This document shows, one piece after another, positions 34,142 to 43,259 of a DNA stretch of 64,000 nucleotides; position 1 is the first letter of the stretch; every line of letters begins with the position of its first letter. The notes under the pieces were generated by a model. That model did not search any database. It saw only the letters and a list, made by a program, of their open reading frames with translations, and was not told where the DNA came from. The translations under genes and the position numbers were made by a program. This DNA is from Fontivita pretiosa. GTDB taxonomy: Bacteria > Planctomycetota > Phycisphaerae > Tepidisphaerales > Tepidisphaeraceae. Where the stretch lies: NCBI RefSeq assembly GCF_050410795.1, contig NZ_CP191258.1:4402001-4466000 (forward strand). The letters are read 5' to 3'.

Positions 34142-35434
34142 CTATGTCTGGGCGTGCATCGCTTCAGCGCGGATCCGCGCCTGCAACTGCTGAACCAGAT
34201 CGCTGCGCGGAATCGTCATCTGCTGTGCGGTCCTCAGATCCTTCAATGCCACCGTGCCCGATGCAAGCTCGGATTCGCCGACGATCACGCACCAGGCGGC
34301 GCCCTCGCGGTCGGCGAGCTTGAACTGCGACTTCATCGAACGCCCGGTGAGGTCCATGTCGCAGGCGATGTTGTTGTCGCGCAGCTCGCGAGCCAGTTGC
34401 AGATTCAGCTCGCGTGCCCGCTGGTCCTGAGAGATGAGCCAGACCAGCGGTTGACGGGGATTGGGAAGCGACACGCCCTGGGCTTCCAGCGCGATCAGCA
34501 GTCGTTCCAGCCCGGAGCCGAACCCCACGCCCGGAGTCGGCCTGCCGCCGAGCGTCTCGATCAGATTGTCGTAACGTCCGCCACCGCCCAGGGCATTCTG
34601 CGCACCCAGCCCCTCGGCGGTGACCTCCCAGAGGGTGTCGGTGTAGTAGTCGAAGCCGCGAACCAGTTTGCCATCCACCACGAACTTCACGCCCGCCTGT
34701 TCAAGCAGCGTCTGCACCCGCTGGAAGTGCGCTCGGCTGCGATCGGAAAGCGATTCGATGGCCGGCGGGGCGCTGTGGCAGGCCTGAATGTCGCGGGGGT
34801 CTTTGCTGTCCAGGATGCGCAGCGGATTGGTGCTCAGGCGTCGCTGCGAGTCCTCGCTGAGCTGCGATGCCATTGGCTGAAGATGCGCCACCAGCACGTC
34901 CCGATAGCGTTGCTTGCTCTGGCGATCCCCCAGGCTGTTGATCCGCAGGGTCAGATCCTTCACGCCGCAGCGACGGTAAAAGTCGAGCTGGAGAAGCATG
35001 CACTCCACATCCTGCTCGGGTTCGGCCACGCCGAAGGCTTCCACGCCGAACTGGTGATGCTGCCGCAGCCGGCCTTTCTGTACGTTCTCGTAACGGAAGT
35101 TGGGTCCGATGTAGTAGACCTTGATCCTCGCGCCCGGGTCGGCCAGCAGGCTCGACTCGATCATCGCCCGCGCCACGCCCGCGGTCTGCTCGGGGCGAAG
35201 GGTGATCGACCGTCCCCCGCGGTCCTGGAACGTGTAGGTCTCCTTGTGGACGATGTCCGATGTCTCGCCGACCCCGCGATGAAACAGCTCGCTGTGCTCG
35301 AAGATCGGCGTGCGGATCTCCTGGAAGTGATACAGCTCAGCGACCTGGCGGGCGATGCGCTCGATCACCTGCCATTTCCAGCTTTCGCTCGGGAGGATGT
35401 CAACGGTGCCCTTGGGGGCGGTGATTCGGGACAT
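34142..35434 (-). CDS. hisS: Histidine--tRNA ligase
   Basis: A 430-residue class II synthetase that charges tRNA-His in the cytoplasm. The N-terminus, APKGTVDILPSESWKWQVIE, is characteristic. Motif 2 is in YIGPNFRYENVQKGRLRQHHQFGVEAFG, and His-binding segments are TLRPEQTAGVARA and LVRGFDYYTDTLWEV. Motif 3 is ALGGGGRYDNLIETLGG...GFGSGLERL, and the C-terminal anticodon-binding domain contains GRSMKSQFKLADREGAAW. Length is normal. It is upstream of the mutase gene and downstream of tig on the same strand. Confidence 0.96.
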   Translation of the reverse strand: MSRITAPKGTVDILPSESWKWQVIERIARQVAELYHFQEIRTPIFEHSELFHRGVGETSDIVHKETYTFQDRGGRSITLRPEQTAGVARAMIESSLLADPGARIKVYYIGPNFRYENVQKGRLRQHHQFGVEAFGVAEPEQDVECMLLQLDFYRRCGVKDLTLRINSLGDRQSKQRYRDVLVAHLQPMASQLSEDSQRRLSTNPLRILDSKDPRDIQACHSAPPAIESLSDRSRAHFQRVQTLLEQAGVKFVVDGKLVRGFDYYTDTLWEVTAEGLGAQNALGGGGRYDNLIETLGGRPTPGVGFGSGLERLLIALEAQGVSLPNPRQPLVWLISQDQRARELNLQLARELRDNNIACDMDLTGRSMKSQFKLADREGAAWCVIVGESELASGTVALKDLRTAQQMTIPRSDLVQQLQARIRAEAMHAQT

Positions 35435-35459
35435 TCACATGCCCGGCACGAAGGCGCAA

Positions 35460-35513
35460 AGGCACGAAGGGATGAAGTGAGCCGGCCCCCGCTCGCTCCG
35501 TGCCTTCGTGCCT
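35460..35513. repeat. Inverted repeat between tig and hisS
   Basis: AGGCACGAAGG (35460-35470) is perfectly complementary to 35503-35513. A second partial copy of GGCACGAAGG lies at 35445-35453, so the left side is a tandem of similar units. No T-tract. It is a GCACGAAGG-type repeat, probably a hairpin in the tig-hisS intercistronic RNA. Confidence 0.5.
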
Positions 35514-35533
35514 GTGTGGCCTGGTGCCTCTCC

Positions 35534-36922
35534 TCACTGTTGCCTGGGGGCCTCAGACGCCTGAAGATCCACTTCCTCGATCTGCGCCGTCTCCAGCAGC
35601 TTATCCACCGCCTTCTGCTCGCGCATCTGGATGTACATGCTGGCCAGCGTGCCATCCTTGGCCATCTGCTGCTTGAGCTTCTCCGGTCGCTGATTGCGCT
35701 GGGCGGCCAGCATCGCGATCGCGCCGTTCAATTCGGCCTCACTGACGTCGGTTCCCTGATCGGCGGCGATCTTCTCGAGGATGAAGAAGAGCTTGAGCTC
35801 GCGGATGGCTTCGTCCCTGGCGCCGCTGCGCAGTCGCTCGATGTTGGCGACGATCTGGTCCTCCGGCACGCCGCGCAACATCAGATCCACCGCGCGCCTC
35901 TGGATGACCCGCTGCTCCTGCCGCTCGCTGAGCCGGGCCGGCAGCTCAATCGGCGTGTTCTCCAGCAGATACTTGTAGACCTGCTCGCGCATCGCGTTGC
36001 GCACGTCCATGTTGATCCGCTCGACCATCTGCTCCCGCAGCGCCTCGCGCAGCTCCTGCTCGCTGCTGAAGCCCAGATCCTCCAGGAATTCCTGGTTGAT
36101 CTCCGCCAGCTCCAGCCGCTTGATGTCCTTGATCGTGATCTCGAACACGACCTTCCTGCCGCGGACCTGCTCGTTGGGGTGAGTCTCGGGCACCGCCACC
36201 TCGAACGTGCGGGTCTCTCCGCTGCGTGCGCCGGCGAGCTGGCGGTCCAGATCGGGCACATCGATCCCGGCGATTCGCCCCGGCCGCACCACGATCTGCG
36301 CATCGTGCTGATGCCCCAGCTCCGTGCCCTCCAGCTTCACATGAATATCCGCGATGACGTAATCCTTCGGCTCGATGCCGCGATCCTCCACAGGCACCAG
36401 CGTGCCCTGCTGCTCGCGCAGGTTCTGCATCGCCTGGTTGACGTTCTCCTCGGTCACTTCGATTTTGGGCTTCTTGACTTTCAGGCCCGTAAGGTCCGGC
36501 AGATTGATCTGCGGCTGCACTTCCACCTGGAAGGAGTAGCTCAGATCGCCGCTTTCGGGCAACTGAATCGCGTCGGGGTTCTCAAATTCCGGTTCGCCGA
36601 TGACCTGAAGCTGGTTCTTCTCCACCGCCTGCTGATAGCTTTCGCTGATCAGCGCCCGGCGGACCTGCTCGCGCACGTCGGCGCTGAAGCGTTTTTCGAT
36701 GAGCTTCTGGGGTGCGTGGCCGGGGCGGAAGCCGGGGATCGCCACCTGTTGCCGCAGCTCCTGGAACTGCTCGGCGAGCTTTTGCTCGATGCGCTGGCGC
36801 GGAATCTCGACGGTGACCTTCTTGGTCGCCGGGCCGGCATCCTCGATCCGGATCGGGTACAGGAATTCGTCCTGTTCGGTCTGTTGCTGCTGCTCGGCGA
36901 CGGCGCCTGGATTGTCTGCCAT
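35534..36922 (-). CDS. tig: Trigger factor
   Basis: A 462-residue ribosome-associated chaperone and peptidyl-prolyl isomerase. The ribosome-binding tail is present as VAIPGFRPGHAPQKLIEKRF (about 62-81), matching GFRxGxxP. An FKBP-like domain follows in the middle (EDRGIEPKDYVIADIHV ... FEVAVPETHPNEQVRGRKVVFEITI), and a long helical C-terminal domain forms the arms. The protein opens with an extra Gln/Glu-rich stretch of about 20 residues. Start MADNPGAVAEQQ, with AAGAGGTTCC upstream. Confidence 0.93.
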   Translation of the reverse strand: MADNPGAVAEQQQQTEQDEFLYPIRIEDAGPATKKVTVEIPRQRIEQKLAEQFQELRQQVAIPGFRPGHAPQKLIEKRFSADVREQVRRALISESYQQAVEKNQLQVIGEPEFENPDAIQLPESGDLSYSFQVEVQPQINLPDLTGLKVKKPKIEVTEENVNQAMQNLREQQGTLVPVEDRGIEPKDYVIADIHVKLEGTELGHQHDAQIVVRPGRIAGIDVPDLDRQLAGARSGETRTFEVAVPETHPNEQVRGRKVVFEITIKDIKRLELAEINQEFLEDLGFSSEQELREALREQMVERINMDVRNAMREQVYKYLLENTPIELPARLSERQEQRVIQRRAVDLMLRGVPEDQIVANIERLRSGARDEAIRELKLFFILEKIAADQGTDVSEAELNGAIAMLAAQRNQRPEKLKQQMAKDGTLASMYIQMREQKAVDKLLETAQIEEVDLQASEAPRQQ

Positions 36923-37071
36923 GACGGAACCTCTTGCGGGAACCTCTTTGAAAAACCGACGTTAGCCTGCATCGCGCCTGCACGCCACCCGCACGCGCGC
37001 AGCCGTGCCCGACGCTGGCGAGCCCCGAATCTTAGCGAGCCAGTCCGCCAATGCAAAGGGGGGTAAACCGA

Positions 37072-38541
37072 TCACTGCCCGGCGGCGCTGGATTGGGAAC
37101 CGCTCACTGCCGCGTTGGCCGCGGGGTGCCGGGGCGTCAGCTCCACCAGTTTGGCACGTTTCTGCTGGACCGACATCACCCGGGCAAGGTAGTTGCCCAG
37201 CTCCACGGTATCGCCCGGCCGGGGAAGGCGGCCCAGTTGCTGAATGATATACCCGCCGACCGTGTCCACCCCATTGAGGTGCAGCTCGCCAATGTCCGGC
37301 ACGCGCTCGCGCAGCTCGTGCAGCGGGTACAGCCCGCTGACGCGGATGGTCTGGCCTTCGCGGACGAAGTCGGGCGTAGGGCCGGCCACGTCGAACTCGT
37401 CGGCGATCTCCCCGACGATCTCCTCCAGCACGTCTTCCAGCGTCACGATTCCCTGCGTCGCCCCATACTCGTCCACCACCACCGCCATGTGGATCCGGCT
37501 GGACTGGAACAGCCGCAGCAGCTTCGGCACGGCGGTGAACTCGGGCACGAACAGGATATCCCGCTTGATCTGACGCAGATTGATCTCCCCGGAGCCGATG
37601 ACGTGCACGGTTGAACCGGGCAGCCCCGTCGGTACGGCAATCAGCGCGCCGGTCGGGTCGCGCTCATCCAGAAACTTAAGCTTGCCGGGCACGAGCTTGA
37701 GGTGGTTGAACAGATCCTTCATGTGCACCAGCCCCACGACATGGTCGATGTCTTTGTCGCACAGTGGCAGCCGGGTGTAGGCGTTGGATTGCACCGTCTT
37801 GAGGATCTCTCCCAGCGGCTGGTCCAGCAGCAGGTACACCACCTCGGTGCGGGGCGTCATGATCTGACGGACCTTCAGCTCGGAAAACTCAAAGGCGCTG
37901 GTGAGGATGCGCTCGTTGCCTTTGGCGATGGTGCCGCTGGCCACCGCCTGCGCCAGCAGCGCCTTGAGCTCTTCCTCGGTGTGAGGCATCCCGCCGTGAA
38001 CGTCATGACGGATTTCGATCCCCGAGAGCCGCAGCAGCAGATTGCTGGCCGAGTTCAGTGCCCAGATCACCGGATAGAAAATGTAGGTGAAGATGACCAG
38101 CGGCAGGGCCACCACGGGCAGCAGCTTGTCGGGATAGAAGATGGCCCAGTTCTTCGGCGCCACCTCGCCGACCACCACGTGCAGGGATGTGCTGATGGCC
38201 AGGGCGATGGCGATGGCGTAGGCGGTGTGTTTGCCCGGCCCCGGGTCCGGCACGCCGAAGAAGTACAGGATCGGGTCCACCAGCGCCGCCACCGCCGGTT
38301 CGGTCACGGCGCCCAGCCCCAGGCTGGCCATCGTAATGCCGAGCTGACAGGTCGAAAGGTACAGATCAAGCCGACGTTTGATGTCCAGGCAGATTCTTGC
38401 CAGCAGGCTGGTGGGCGCCAGAGCCTGTAGTCGCGAGGTGCGTGCTCCGACCGCCGCGAATTCCGCCGCCACGAAATACCCGTTCGCCGCCACCAGCGCC
38501 AGCGTGGCCAGGATCTTCCAGATGATCGAAAGGATATCCAC
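37072..38541 (-). CDS. CNNM/CBS-domain membrane protein (CorC/TlyC family)
   Basis: A 489-residue inner-membrane protein. The DUF21/CNNM transmembrane domain occupies about 1-200 (LVAANGYFVAAEFAAVGARTSRLQAL, GLGAVTEPAVAALV). A CBS pair follows at about 215-395 (RQIMTPRTEVVYLLLD, GLVHMKDLFNHL, VVVDEYGATQGIVTLEDVLEEIVGEI), then a CorC_HlyC transporter-associated domain at about 400-480. Relatives act in Mg2+ or Co2+ efflux; hemolysin labels are historical. The gene stands 149 bases from tig with a strong start ATG. Confidence 0.92.
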   Translation of the reverse strand: MDILSIIWKILATLALVAANGYFVAAEFAAVGARTSRLQALAPTSLLARICLDIKRRLDLYLSTCQLGITMASLGLGAVTEPAVAALVDPILYFFGVPDPGPGKHTAYAIAIALAISTSLHVVVGEVAPKNWAIFYPDKLLPVVALPLVIFTYIFYPVIWALNSASNLLLRLSGIEIRHDVHGGMPHTEEELKALLAQAVASGTIAKGNERILTSAFEFSELKVRQIMTPRTEVVYLLLDQPLGEILKTVQSNAYTRLPLCDKDIDHVVGLVHMKDLFNHLKLVPGKLKFLDERDPTGALIAVPTGLPGSTVHVIGSGEINLRQIKRDILFVPEFTAVPKLLRLFQSSRIHMAVVVDEYGATQGIVTLEDVLEEIVGEIADEFDVAGPTPDFVREGQTIRVSGLYPLHELRERVPDIGELHLNGVDTVGGYIIQQLGRLPRPGDTVELGNYLARVMSVQQKRAKLVELTPRHPAANAAVSGSQSSAAGQ

Positions 38542-38583
38542 GCCCAGATTGTAGCGAATCGGCAGTCGGCGGTCAGTTTGCGG

Positions 38584-39153
38584 CTAGCCGCCGCCGCGGC
38601 CTCGCAGCGCCAGGATCAGCTCCACTTCGCCCTCTGGTCGGCCCAGTGCGGCGGCGATCTGGTGAGCGTCCCGGCCGGCGTCGGCAAGGGCGTAGATCTG
38701 GGCATGGCGCGGGTCGGGCTGCTCGGGCGGCGAACTCTGGCTGTTGGGGGCATGCGATGATGCGGAGTGCGCAGGTTCAGCCTCATCGCTGGCGGCGCCG
38801 TTGCCCGCGGCACGCACCGCTTGCCCAAGCGCCTCCAGTCGCCGGTCGGCGTCCTGGATGAGCTGCTCGAGCTTGGCCGCCCGGGTGTCGAGCTGGGCAC
38901 TGATCTGTCGCGCCATCTCGGCCAGCTCCACCAGCAGATTCTGCATCTGCCGCTCGACGGCGCGTTGCTGCGAGAGGCTGGCGAAGGCGGGCGGGCGCTC
39001 CAGCGGATCCTTCCGCCGCCGCATCATCGGGCGAAGCACCAGCATGTAGATCAGCAGCGCCGCCCCAAGTCCAAGCAACACCCAGGCTTCAGGTTTGACC
39101 TGGTTGGCGGCACCCGTCGCCGCCTGCTCCAGTGCCAGCAGCCGCAGCAGCAT
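38584..39153 (-). CDS. Membrane-anchored coiled-coil protein
   Basis: A 189-residue protein with one N-terminal transmembrane helix (AWVLLGLGAALLIYMLVLRP, about 22-41), a basic stop-transfer patch MMRRRK, a coiled coil (about 55-115) and a linker. It ends in a helix-turn-helix-like segment, YALADAGRDAHQIAAALGRPEGEVELILALR, a pattern seen in DUF6115-type proteins. The function is unknown. The start MLLRLLALEQ lies 27 codons into a longer open frame. The CNNM/CBS gene follows after 42 bases. Confidence 0.65.
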   Translation of the reverse strand: MLLRLLALEQAATGAANQVKPEAWVLLGLGAALLIYMLVLRPMMRRRKDPLERPPAFASLSQQRAVERQMQNLLVELAEMARQISAQLDTRAAKLEQLIQDADRRLEALGQAVRAAGNGAASDEAEPAHSASSHAPNSQSSPPEQPDPRHAQIYALADAGRDAHQIAAALGRPEGEVELILALRGRGGG

Positions 39154-39304
39154 GCGGGCATCCTGCCGCTTTGAACGCCAGGATGCAAGCGCGCCGCGAT
39201 TGCTCCGCGTACTTCTGTGTGCCCGGATTTCCACGATCGCGCGGGGATCGTGGATTGGTCGCTGCGGGGCTTACGCAGAAATTCGCGCAGAAACGCGCCA
39301 GTCT

Positions 39305-39328
39305 GTCTCACGGACGTCCCGCCGGTGC
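39305..39328 (+). repeat. Dispersed 24-base hairpin, copy 3
   Basis: GTCTCACGGACGTCCC then GCCGGTGC. It matches copy 2 (reverse complement) at 21 of 24 positions. The stem has one mismatch and one G-T pair, so this copy is slightly decayed. Intergenic, between divergent genes. Confidence 0.5.
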
Positions 39329-39440
39329 CGGCGATCATCGACCTCCAAAGCGGGGTATCACACCGCCAGGGCAACGCGTCCTGCGAACTCCGCTGCTGGC
39401 TTGATCTTTTGCGTCGCCTGCGTCACTGTACCGCCGAACC

Positions 39441-41447
39441 ATGACGACCGATCATCCGGGCAGTGGTGAGCGGCCGCGGCGGAACGTGGCGCTGGCGGCG
39501 ATTGGCGGGATCACGGCGCTGCTGCTGCTGTTCGCTGTGCTGTCATACTCCGCCGTTCTGGGAAAAAGCCCAACCTACGACGAGACGCTGCACTCGGTGG
39601 CCGGCTACGTGCATCGCATCCGCGGCGACTTCCGGATCAACCCGGAGGATCCGGCGTTGTTCGGCTACTGGGGTTCGCTGGTGCATGGGCGCAACGCGTT
39701 GACGATCAGCACCGACCTGCGCTACTGGGATCAGATGATCGAGGACTTTGCCACGTTCCAGTGGTACTACTCGGTGCACGTGCTGTACGGATGGCGGGGC
39801 AACAATGGCGACGCGTTCATCCAGAAGTCGCGGTTCATGTTCGTGCCGGTGGGGATGGGCCTGGGGGGGCTGATCGGATGGTGGGCCTGGCGGATCGCGC
39901 AGCAGAGGCATGGCGCGGCGTATGCCGGTGCCGGCGCGGCGGCCGGCTTTCTGGCCACGGCGCTGCTGGCGCTGGATCCGAACTTCCTGGCCCACAGCGC
40001 GCTGGTCAAGAATGACGTGATGCTGTCGCTGTTGATGGCGTCGCTGGCGGCGGCGCTGTGGCGATTCGGACAGCGTGCGAGCTGGCCGTCGCTGCTGGCC
40101 ATGTGCCTGTGCTGCGCCGCGGCCGTCAATGTCAAGTTCTCCGGCATTCTCTGCGGCCCGATCATCTTCGCCGCTGTGCTCATCCGGGCGCTGCTGCCGC
40201 TGGCCTGGCCGGTGCGAGGGCTGGGAAGCAGGATCACGATGCTCAGCACGCGCCGGCAGCGACTGGCGGTCGTGCCGGTGGTGTGCGTCCTCGCGGCGAT
40301 CGCGACCTATGTCATGATTTGGGCATGCTATGGGTTTCGCTTTTCTCCCACCGCCAATCCCGACGTGCTGCTGAACACGCCCCGGCTGGTCCAGCGCGCC
40401 AAGCTGAACACCATCATCGCCCGCACCCGTGGCAGCGTCCCGGTCACATCCGAGATGGTCCAGGCCGAGCCCGAGCCGACGATGGTCAGGGCGATCGTCT
40501 GGGCTGAATCCAAACGTCTGCTGCCGCAGGCGTGGTTGCACGGGTTTTTGTACACCTACGCGACGACCAAGATCCGCAGCTCCTATCTGCTGGGACAGAC
40601 GCGGATTGTCGGGTTCTGGTACTACTTTCCGTGCGCGATGCTGTTCAAGACGCCCACGGCCAGCCTGCTGGCGATCCCGACGGTGATCACGGCGGTGCTG
40701 CTGTCGTCGGCGACGCGCCGGCGGAAGGCGATGGACAACCCGGCCGCCGCGCAAGCTCCGCCGCGCGATCCGGATGATGCCCGCTTTCGCTTCGGCAGCG
40801 CGGACTGGTGGTCGCCGACCTGCCTTGGCCTGCCCGCTGCCGTCTATGCCGCCAGCGCCATGAGCAGCAACCTCAATCTCGGCCTGCGGCACATCCTGCC
40901 CGTTTATCCGTTCATCTTTGTCGGGCTGGCGGTGGGGATGGCGGGTGTGCTGCGGCAGTGGCGGCGGACGGGGTGGACGCTGATGGGACTGATCGTTTTC
41001 GGGCTGGCAATCGAATCGCTGGCCAGCTATCCCAACTTCATCCCGTTCTTCAACGCGCCTTCAGGGGGGATGCGCAACGGAATCCGGCTGCTGGGCGACT
41101 CAAACCTGGACTGGGGGCAGGATCTGCCGCTGCTGGGCCGGTGGCAGGCTGAACACCGCGATCGACCGCTGTATCTGGCCTACTTCGGAACCGCCGATCC
41201 CAGAGCCTATGGTGTGACGGCCTATCATCTACCGATGGAAGCCGGTGGTTGGCCTTTCGCCAGCAGCAGACACATGCCCGACCCCAACTCCAGCAGTTAC
41301 CTGGCGGTCAGCGCCACCAACCTCCAGGGCATTTACGTGCAGGATCCGGCGATCCGCGAGTTTTACCGTGATCTGCTGGAAAACCGACAACCGCTGGCGA
41401 TTCTGGGCGGCAGCATTTACGTGTATCCGCTTCCGCTGAAGCGTTGA
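39441..41447 (+). CDS. Membrane glycosyltransferase-like protein (GT39 / GT-C type)
   Basis: A 668-residue polytopic protein. After the first transmembrane helix comes SPTYDETLHSVAGYVHRIRGDFRINPEDPALFGYWGSL, where the DE pair and the following PEDPAL are typical of GT-C transferases and of a large planctomycete group annotated as GT39. Many membrane spans follow (about 12), with KNDVMLSLLMASLAAALW and NLGLRHILPVYPFIFVGLAVG. The C-terminal third is a soluble domain with LLGDSNLDWGQDLPLLGRW, found again and again in this group. The acceptor is unknown. Confidence 0.8.
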   Translation: MTTDHPGSGERPRRNVALAAIGGITALLLLFAVLSYSAVLGKSPTYDETLHSVAGYVHRIRGDFRINPEDPALFGYWGSLVHGRNALTISTDLRYWDQMIEDFATFQWYYSVHVLYGWRGNNGDAFIQKSRFMFVPVGMGLGGLIGWWAWRIAQQRHGAAYAGAGAAAGFLATALLALDPNFLAHSALVKNDVMLSLLMASLAAALWRFGQRASWPSLLAMCLCCAAAVNVKFSGILCGPIIFAAVLIRALLPLAWPVRGLGSRITMLSTRRQRLAVVPVVCVLAAIATYVMIWACYGFRFSPTANPDVLLNTPRLVQRAKLNTIIARTRGSVPVTSEMVQAEPEPTMVRAIVWAESKRLLPQAWLHGFLYTYATTKIRSSYLLGQTRIVGFWYYFPCAMLFKTPTASLLAIPTVITAVLLSSATRRRKAMDNPAAAQAPPRDPDDARFRFGSADWWSPTCLGLPAAVYAASAMSSNLNLGLRHILPVYPFIFVGLAVGMAGVLRQWRRTGWTLMGLIVFGLAIESLASYPNFIPFFNAPSGGMRNGIRLLGDSNLDWGQDLPLLGRWQAEHRDRPLYLAYFGTADPRAYGVTAYHLPMEAGGWPFASSRHMPDPNSSSYLAVSATNLQGIYVQDPAIREFYRDLLENRQPLAILGGSIYVYPLPLKR

Positions 41448-41539
41448 GCCATCTCGCGTCGTTGAAGCGCATGACACAAGAACCGGCCGGCGAGGATTGG
41501 CTGTAGCCGCATCGTCGATCAAGACATAGACTCTGCGCC

Positions 41540-42700
41540 ATGTTCGGAAAAGCCTACAAGCTGCCATTTCGCCTCTTTGGCATTCCCGTCTTTATCGACA
41601 TCACCTTTCTGATCGTGCTGCCGCTTTTTACCTGGATCATCGGCAGCGGCATCAAGGCCGGGCAGGAACTGATTGGCCTGGACCGCGAAGTCCAGACCCT
41701 GCGGCAGGGCCTGCTGCCTTATCTGCTGGGACTGATCATCGTGATCGGGTTGTTTGTAAGCGTGCTGATCCACGAGCTGGGGCATGCACTGACGGCACGG
41801 GGCTATGGCGTGAAGACTCGAAGCATCACGCTGTGGCTGCTGGGGGGTGTGGCGGCACTGGACGACCTGCCCCGCCGACGCGGCGCCGAGGCCGTCATCG
41901 CCATCGTCGGACCGATCGTCAGCTTCGCGCTGGCGGGATTGTTCTACCTGACTCGTCAGACCATCCCCCTGGCCCAGATGCCCGCCGCACGCTTCGTCGT
42001 GACTTACCTGGCCTGGACCAACGTGGTGCTGGCGATTTTCAACCTGCTGCCGGCGCTGCCGCTGGACGGCGGACGCGTCCTGCGCTCGCTGCTGGCGCTG
42101 CGATGGGACTATCTTGCCGCAACTCAGGTGTCGGCGACGATCAGCAAGGTGCTGGCGGTGGGACTGGGCTTGTTCGGTTTTCTGACCGGGCAGCTCATGC
42201 TGATGCTGATCGCGTTCTTCATTTACATGGCGGTGAACACTGAGACGCAGCAGTTGATCGTGGAGCGGCTGCTGGAGGGGGTGCGCGTGCGCGACCTGAT
42301 GAACCCCGAGGTGATCACCGTGCCGGCCAGCGCCAGCGTCGCCGAGCTCACCGAGCTGATGATCCGCGAGAGGCACAAGGGTTTTCCCGTGGTTGACGAT
42401 GATGGAGCACTGATCGGCATGGTGGATCTGCGCCAGCTCCAGGGTGCGCCGCCCGATGCGCCCGTGGCGCAGATCATGTCCGAGCAGATTCTGACCACGC
42501 GTGAATCTGCCCCGGCACGCGACGTGCTGAAGCTGATGGCCGACCACGACTTTGGCCGCGTGATCGTGCTCGATCACGACAACCGCATGGTCGGCATCAT
42601 TACCAAAACGGACGTCATGCGCGCCATCCAGGTGCGTCTGGCGCAGATGTCCACGACCGGCAACGGCTGGGTGCGTCCCTCGCAGTTGGCGCATACCTGA
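41540..42700 (+). CDS. Site-2 protease (M50) with C-terminal CBS pair
   Basis: A 386-residue intramembrane metalloprotease. The zinc site is H78-E-L-G-H82 in a membrane helix, and the third ligand is Asp176 in NLLPALPLDGGRV. Six hydrophobic segments are visible. Two CBS domains follow at about 250-380 (VRDLMNPEVITVPASASV, MVDLRQLQG, LKLMADHDFGRVIVLDHDN). This fusion matches the Rip3-like group, which cleaves membrane-bound regulators and may sense adenylates through CBS; the substrate is unknown. The ATG follows a TAGACT -10-like hexamer by 7 bases. Confidence 0.9.
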   Translation: MFGKAYKLPFRLFGIPVFIDITFLIVLPLFTWIIGSGIKAGQELIGLDREVQTLRQGLLPYLLGLIIVIGLFVSVLIHELGHALTARGYGVKTRSITLWLLGGVAALDDLPRRRGAEAVIAIVGPIVSFALAGLFYLTRQTIPLAQMPAARFVVTYLAWTNVVLAIFNLLPALPLDGGRVLRSLLALRWDYLAATQVSATISKVLAVGLGLFGFLTGQLMLMLIAFFIYMAVNTETQQLIVERLLEGVRVRDLMNPEVITVPASASVAELTELMIRERHKGFPVVDDDGALIGMVDLRQLQGAPPDAPVAQIMSEQILTTRESAPARDVLKLMADHDFGRVIVLDHDNRMVGIITKTDVMRAIQVRLAQMSTTGNGWVRPSQLAHT

Positions 42701-42706
42701 GCAGCC

Positions 42707-43102
42707 TCACCGGCCATAGGCCTCGCGCTCGAAAGGGTTGTCGAAGTATGCGTCGCCGCCGCGAAGCTTCGCGATGGCGCTGGCGATCAGGTAGGCGGGG
42801 ATGAACAGCGGCCCCCAGCGCTGGCACTGACGGACGTGAACGCGCTCGTGATCGCGGCTGGCATCCAGACAGGCCTGATCCTGCCCGATGACCACGTGCC
42901 CCAGCGTCATGGCCGAGGCTCCTCCGGCCAGCGGCACGCAGCGGCGAAGCAGGAACCTGGCGATCCCGCCATGGACTTCGATCACGCCGCGCACCACGCG
43001 CACCCGCCCGCCCGACACCAGCACCAGTGGCACGAACACAAGGCCCACACACGTCGTGGGCAGTGCCCACAAATACAGCATCGCTTGGACCAGGTACCTC
43101 AC
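42707..43102 (-). CDS. Tiny membrane protein with an HExxH motif
   Basis: A 131-residue protein with an N-terminal membrane segment (LWALPTTCVGLVFVPLVLVSGG) and a cytosolic or periplasmic domain. It contains H85-E-R-V-H89, a classic zinc-binding HExxH. A Glu in NPFEREAYG (about 123-130) could be the third ligand, as in gluzincins. Function unknown; it may be a minimal metalloprotease or a metal-binding remnant. The start GTG at 43102 has an AGGAGG upstream, though 13 bases away, so a TTG at 43144 is possible. It converges with the site-2 protease gene. Confidence 0.6.
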   Translation of the reverse strand: MRYLVQAMLYLWALPTTCVGLVFVPLVLVSGGRVRVVRGVIEVHGGIARFLLRRCVPLAGGASAMTLGHVVIGQDQACLDASRDHERVHVRQCQRWGPLFIPAYLIASAIAKLRGGDAYFDNPFEREAYGR

Positions 43103-43224
43103 GTTATGACTATATCCTCCTGCGGGGATCCGCGCGGCCATCAAAACTGGCCATCATAAATCGTGATCACAGAATCGCCGCCAGGCTGCGAAGTGAGCAT
43201 TGCCTGCCCATTCTGACTTTGCGC

Positions 43225-43252
43225 GTGACAGCAGGCCGGTCTTTGGCACAAT
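43225..43252 (+). promoter_or_regulatory. Promoter of the phytanoyl-CoA dioxygenase-like gene
   Basis: GTGACA (43225-43230) and CACAAT (43247-43252) are 16 bases apart; -35 matches at 5 of 6 and -10 at 4 of 6. The ATG at 43260 follows 7 bases after the -10, so the mRNA would be leaderless. Confidence 0.45.
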
Positions 43253-43259
43253 GGCGGGC

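Noticed and set aside
34154..37066. A 970-codon open frame on the plus strand across hisS and tig
   Set aside because: It runs antisense through two well-identified genes and its protein is rich in His, Leu and Arg without any domain; high GC content makes such frames common here.
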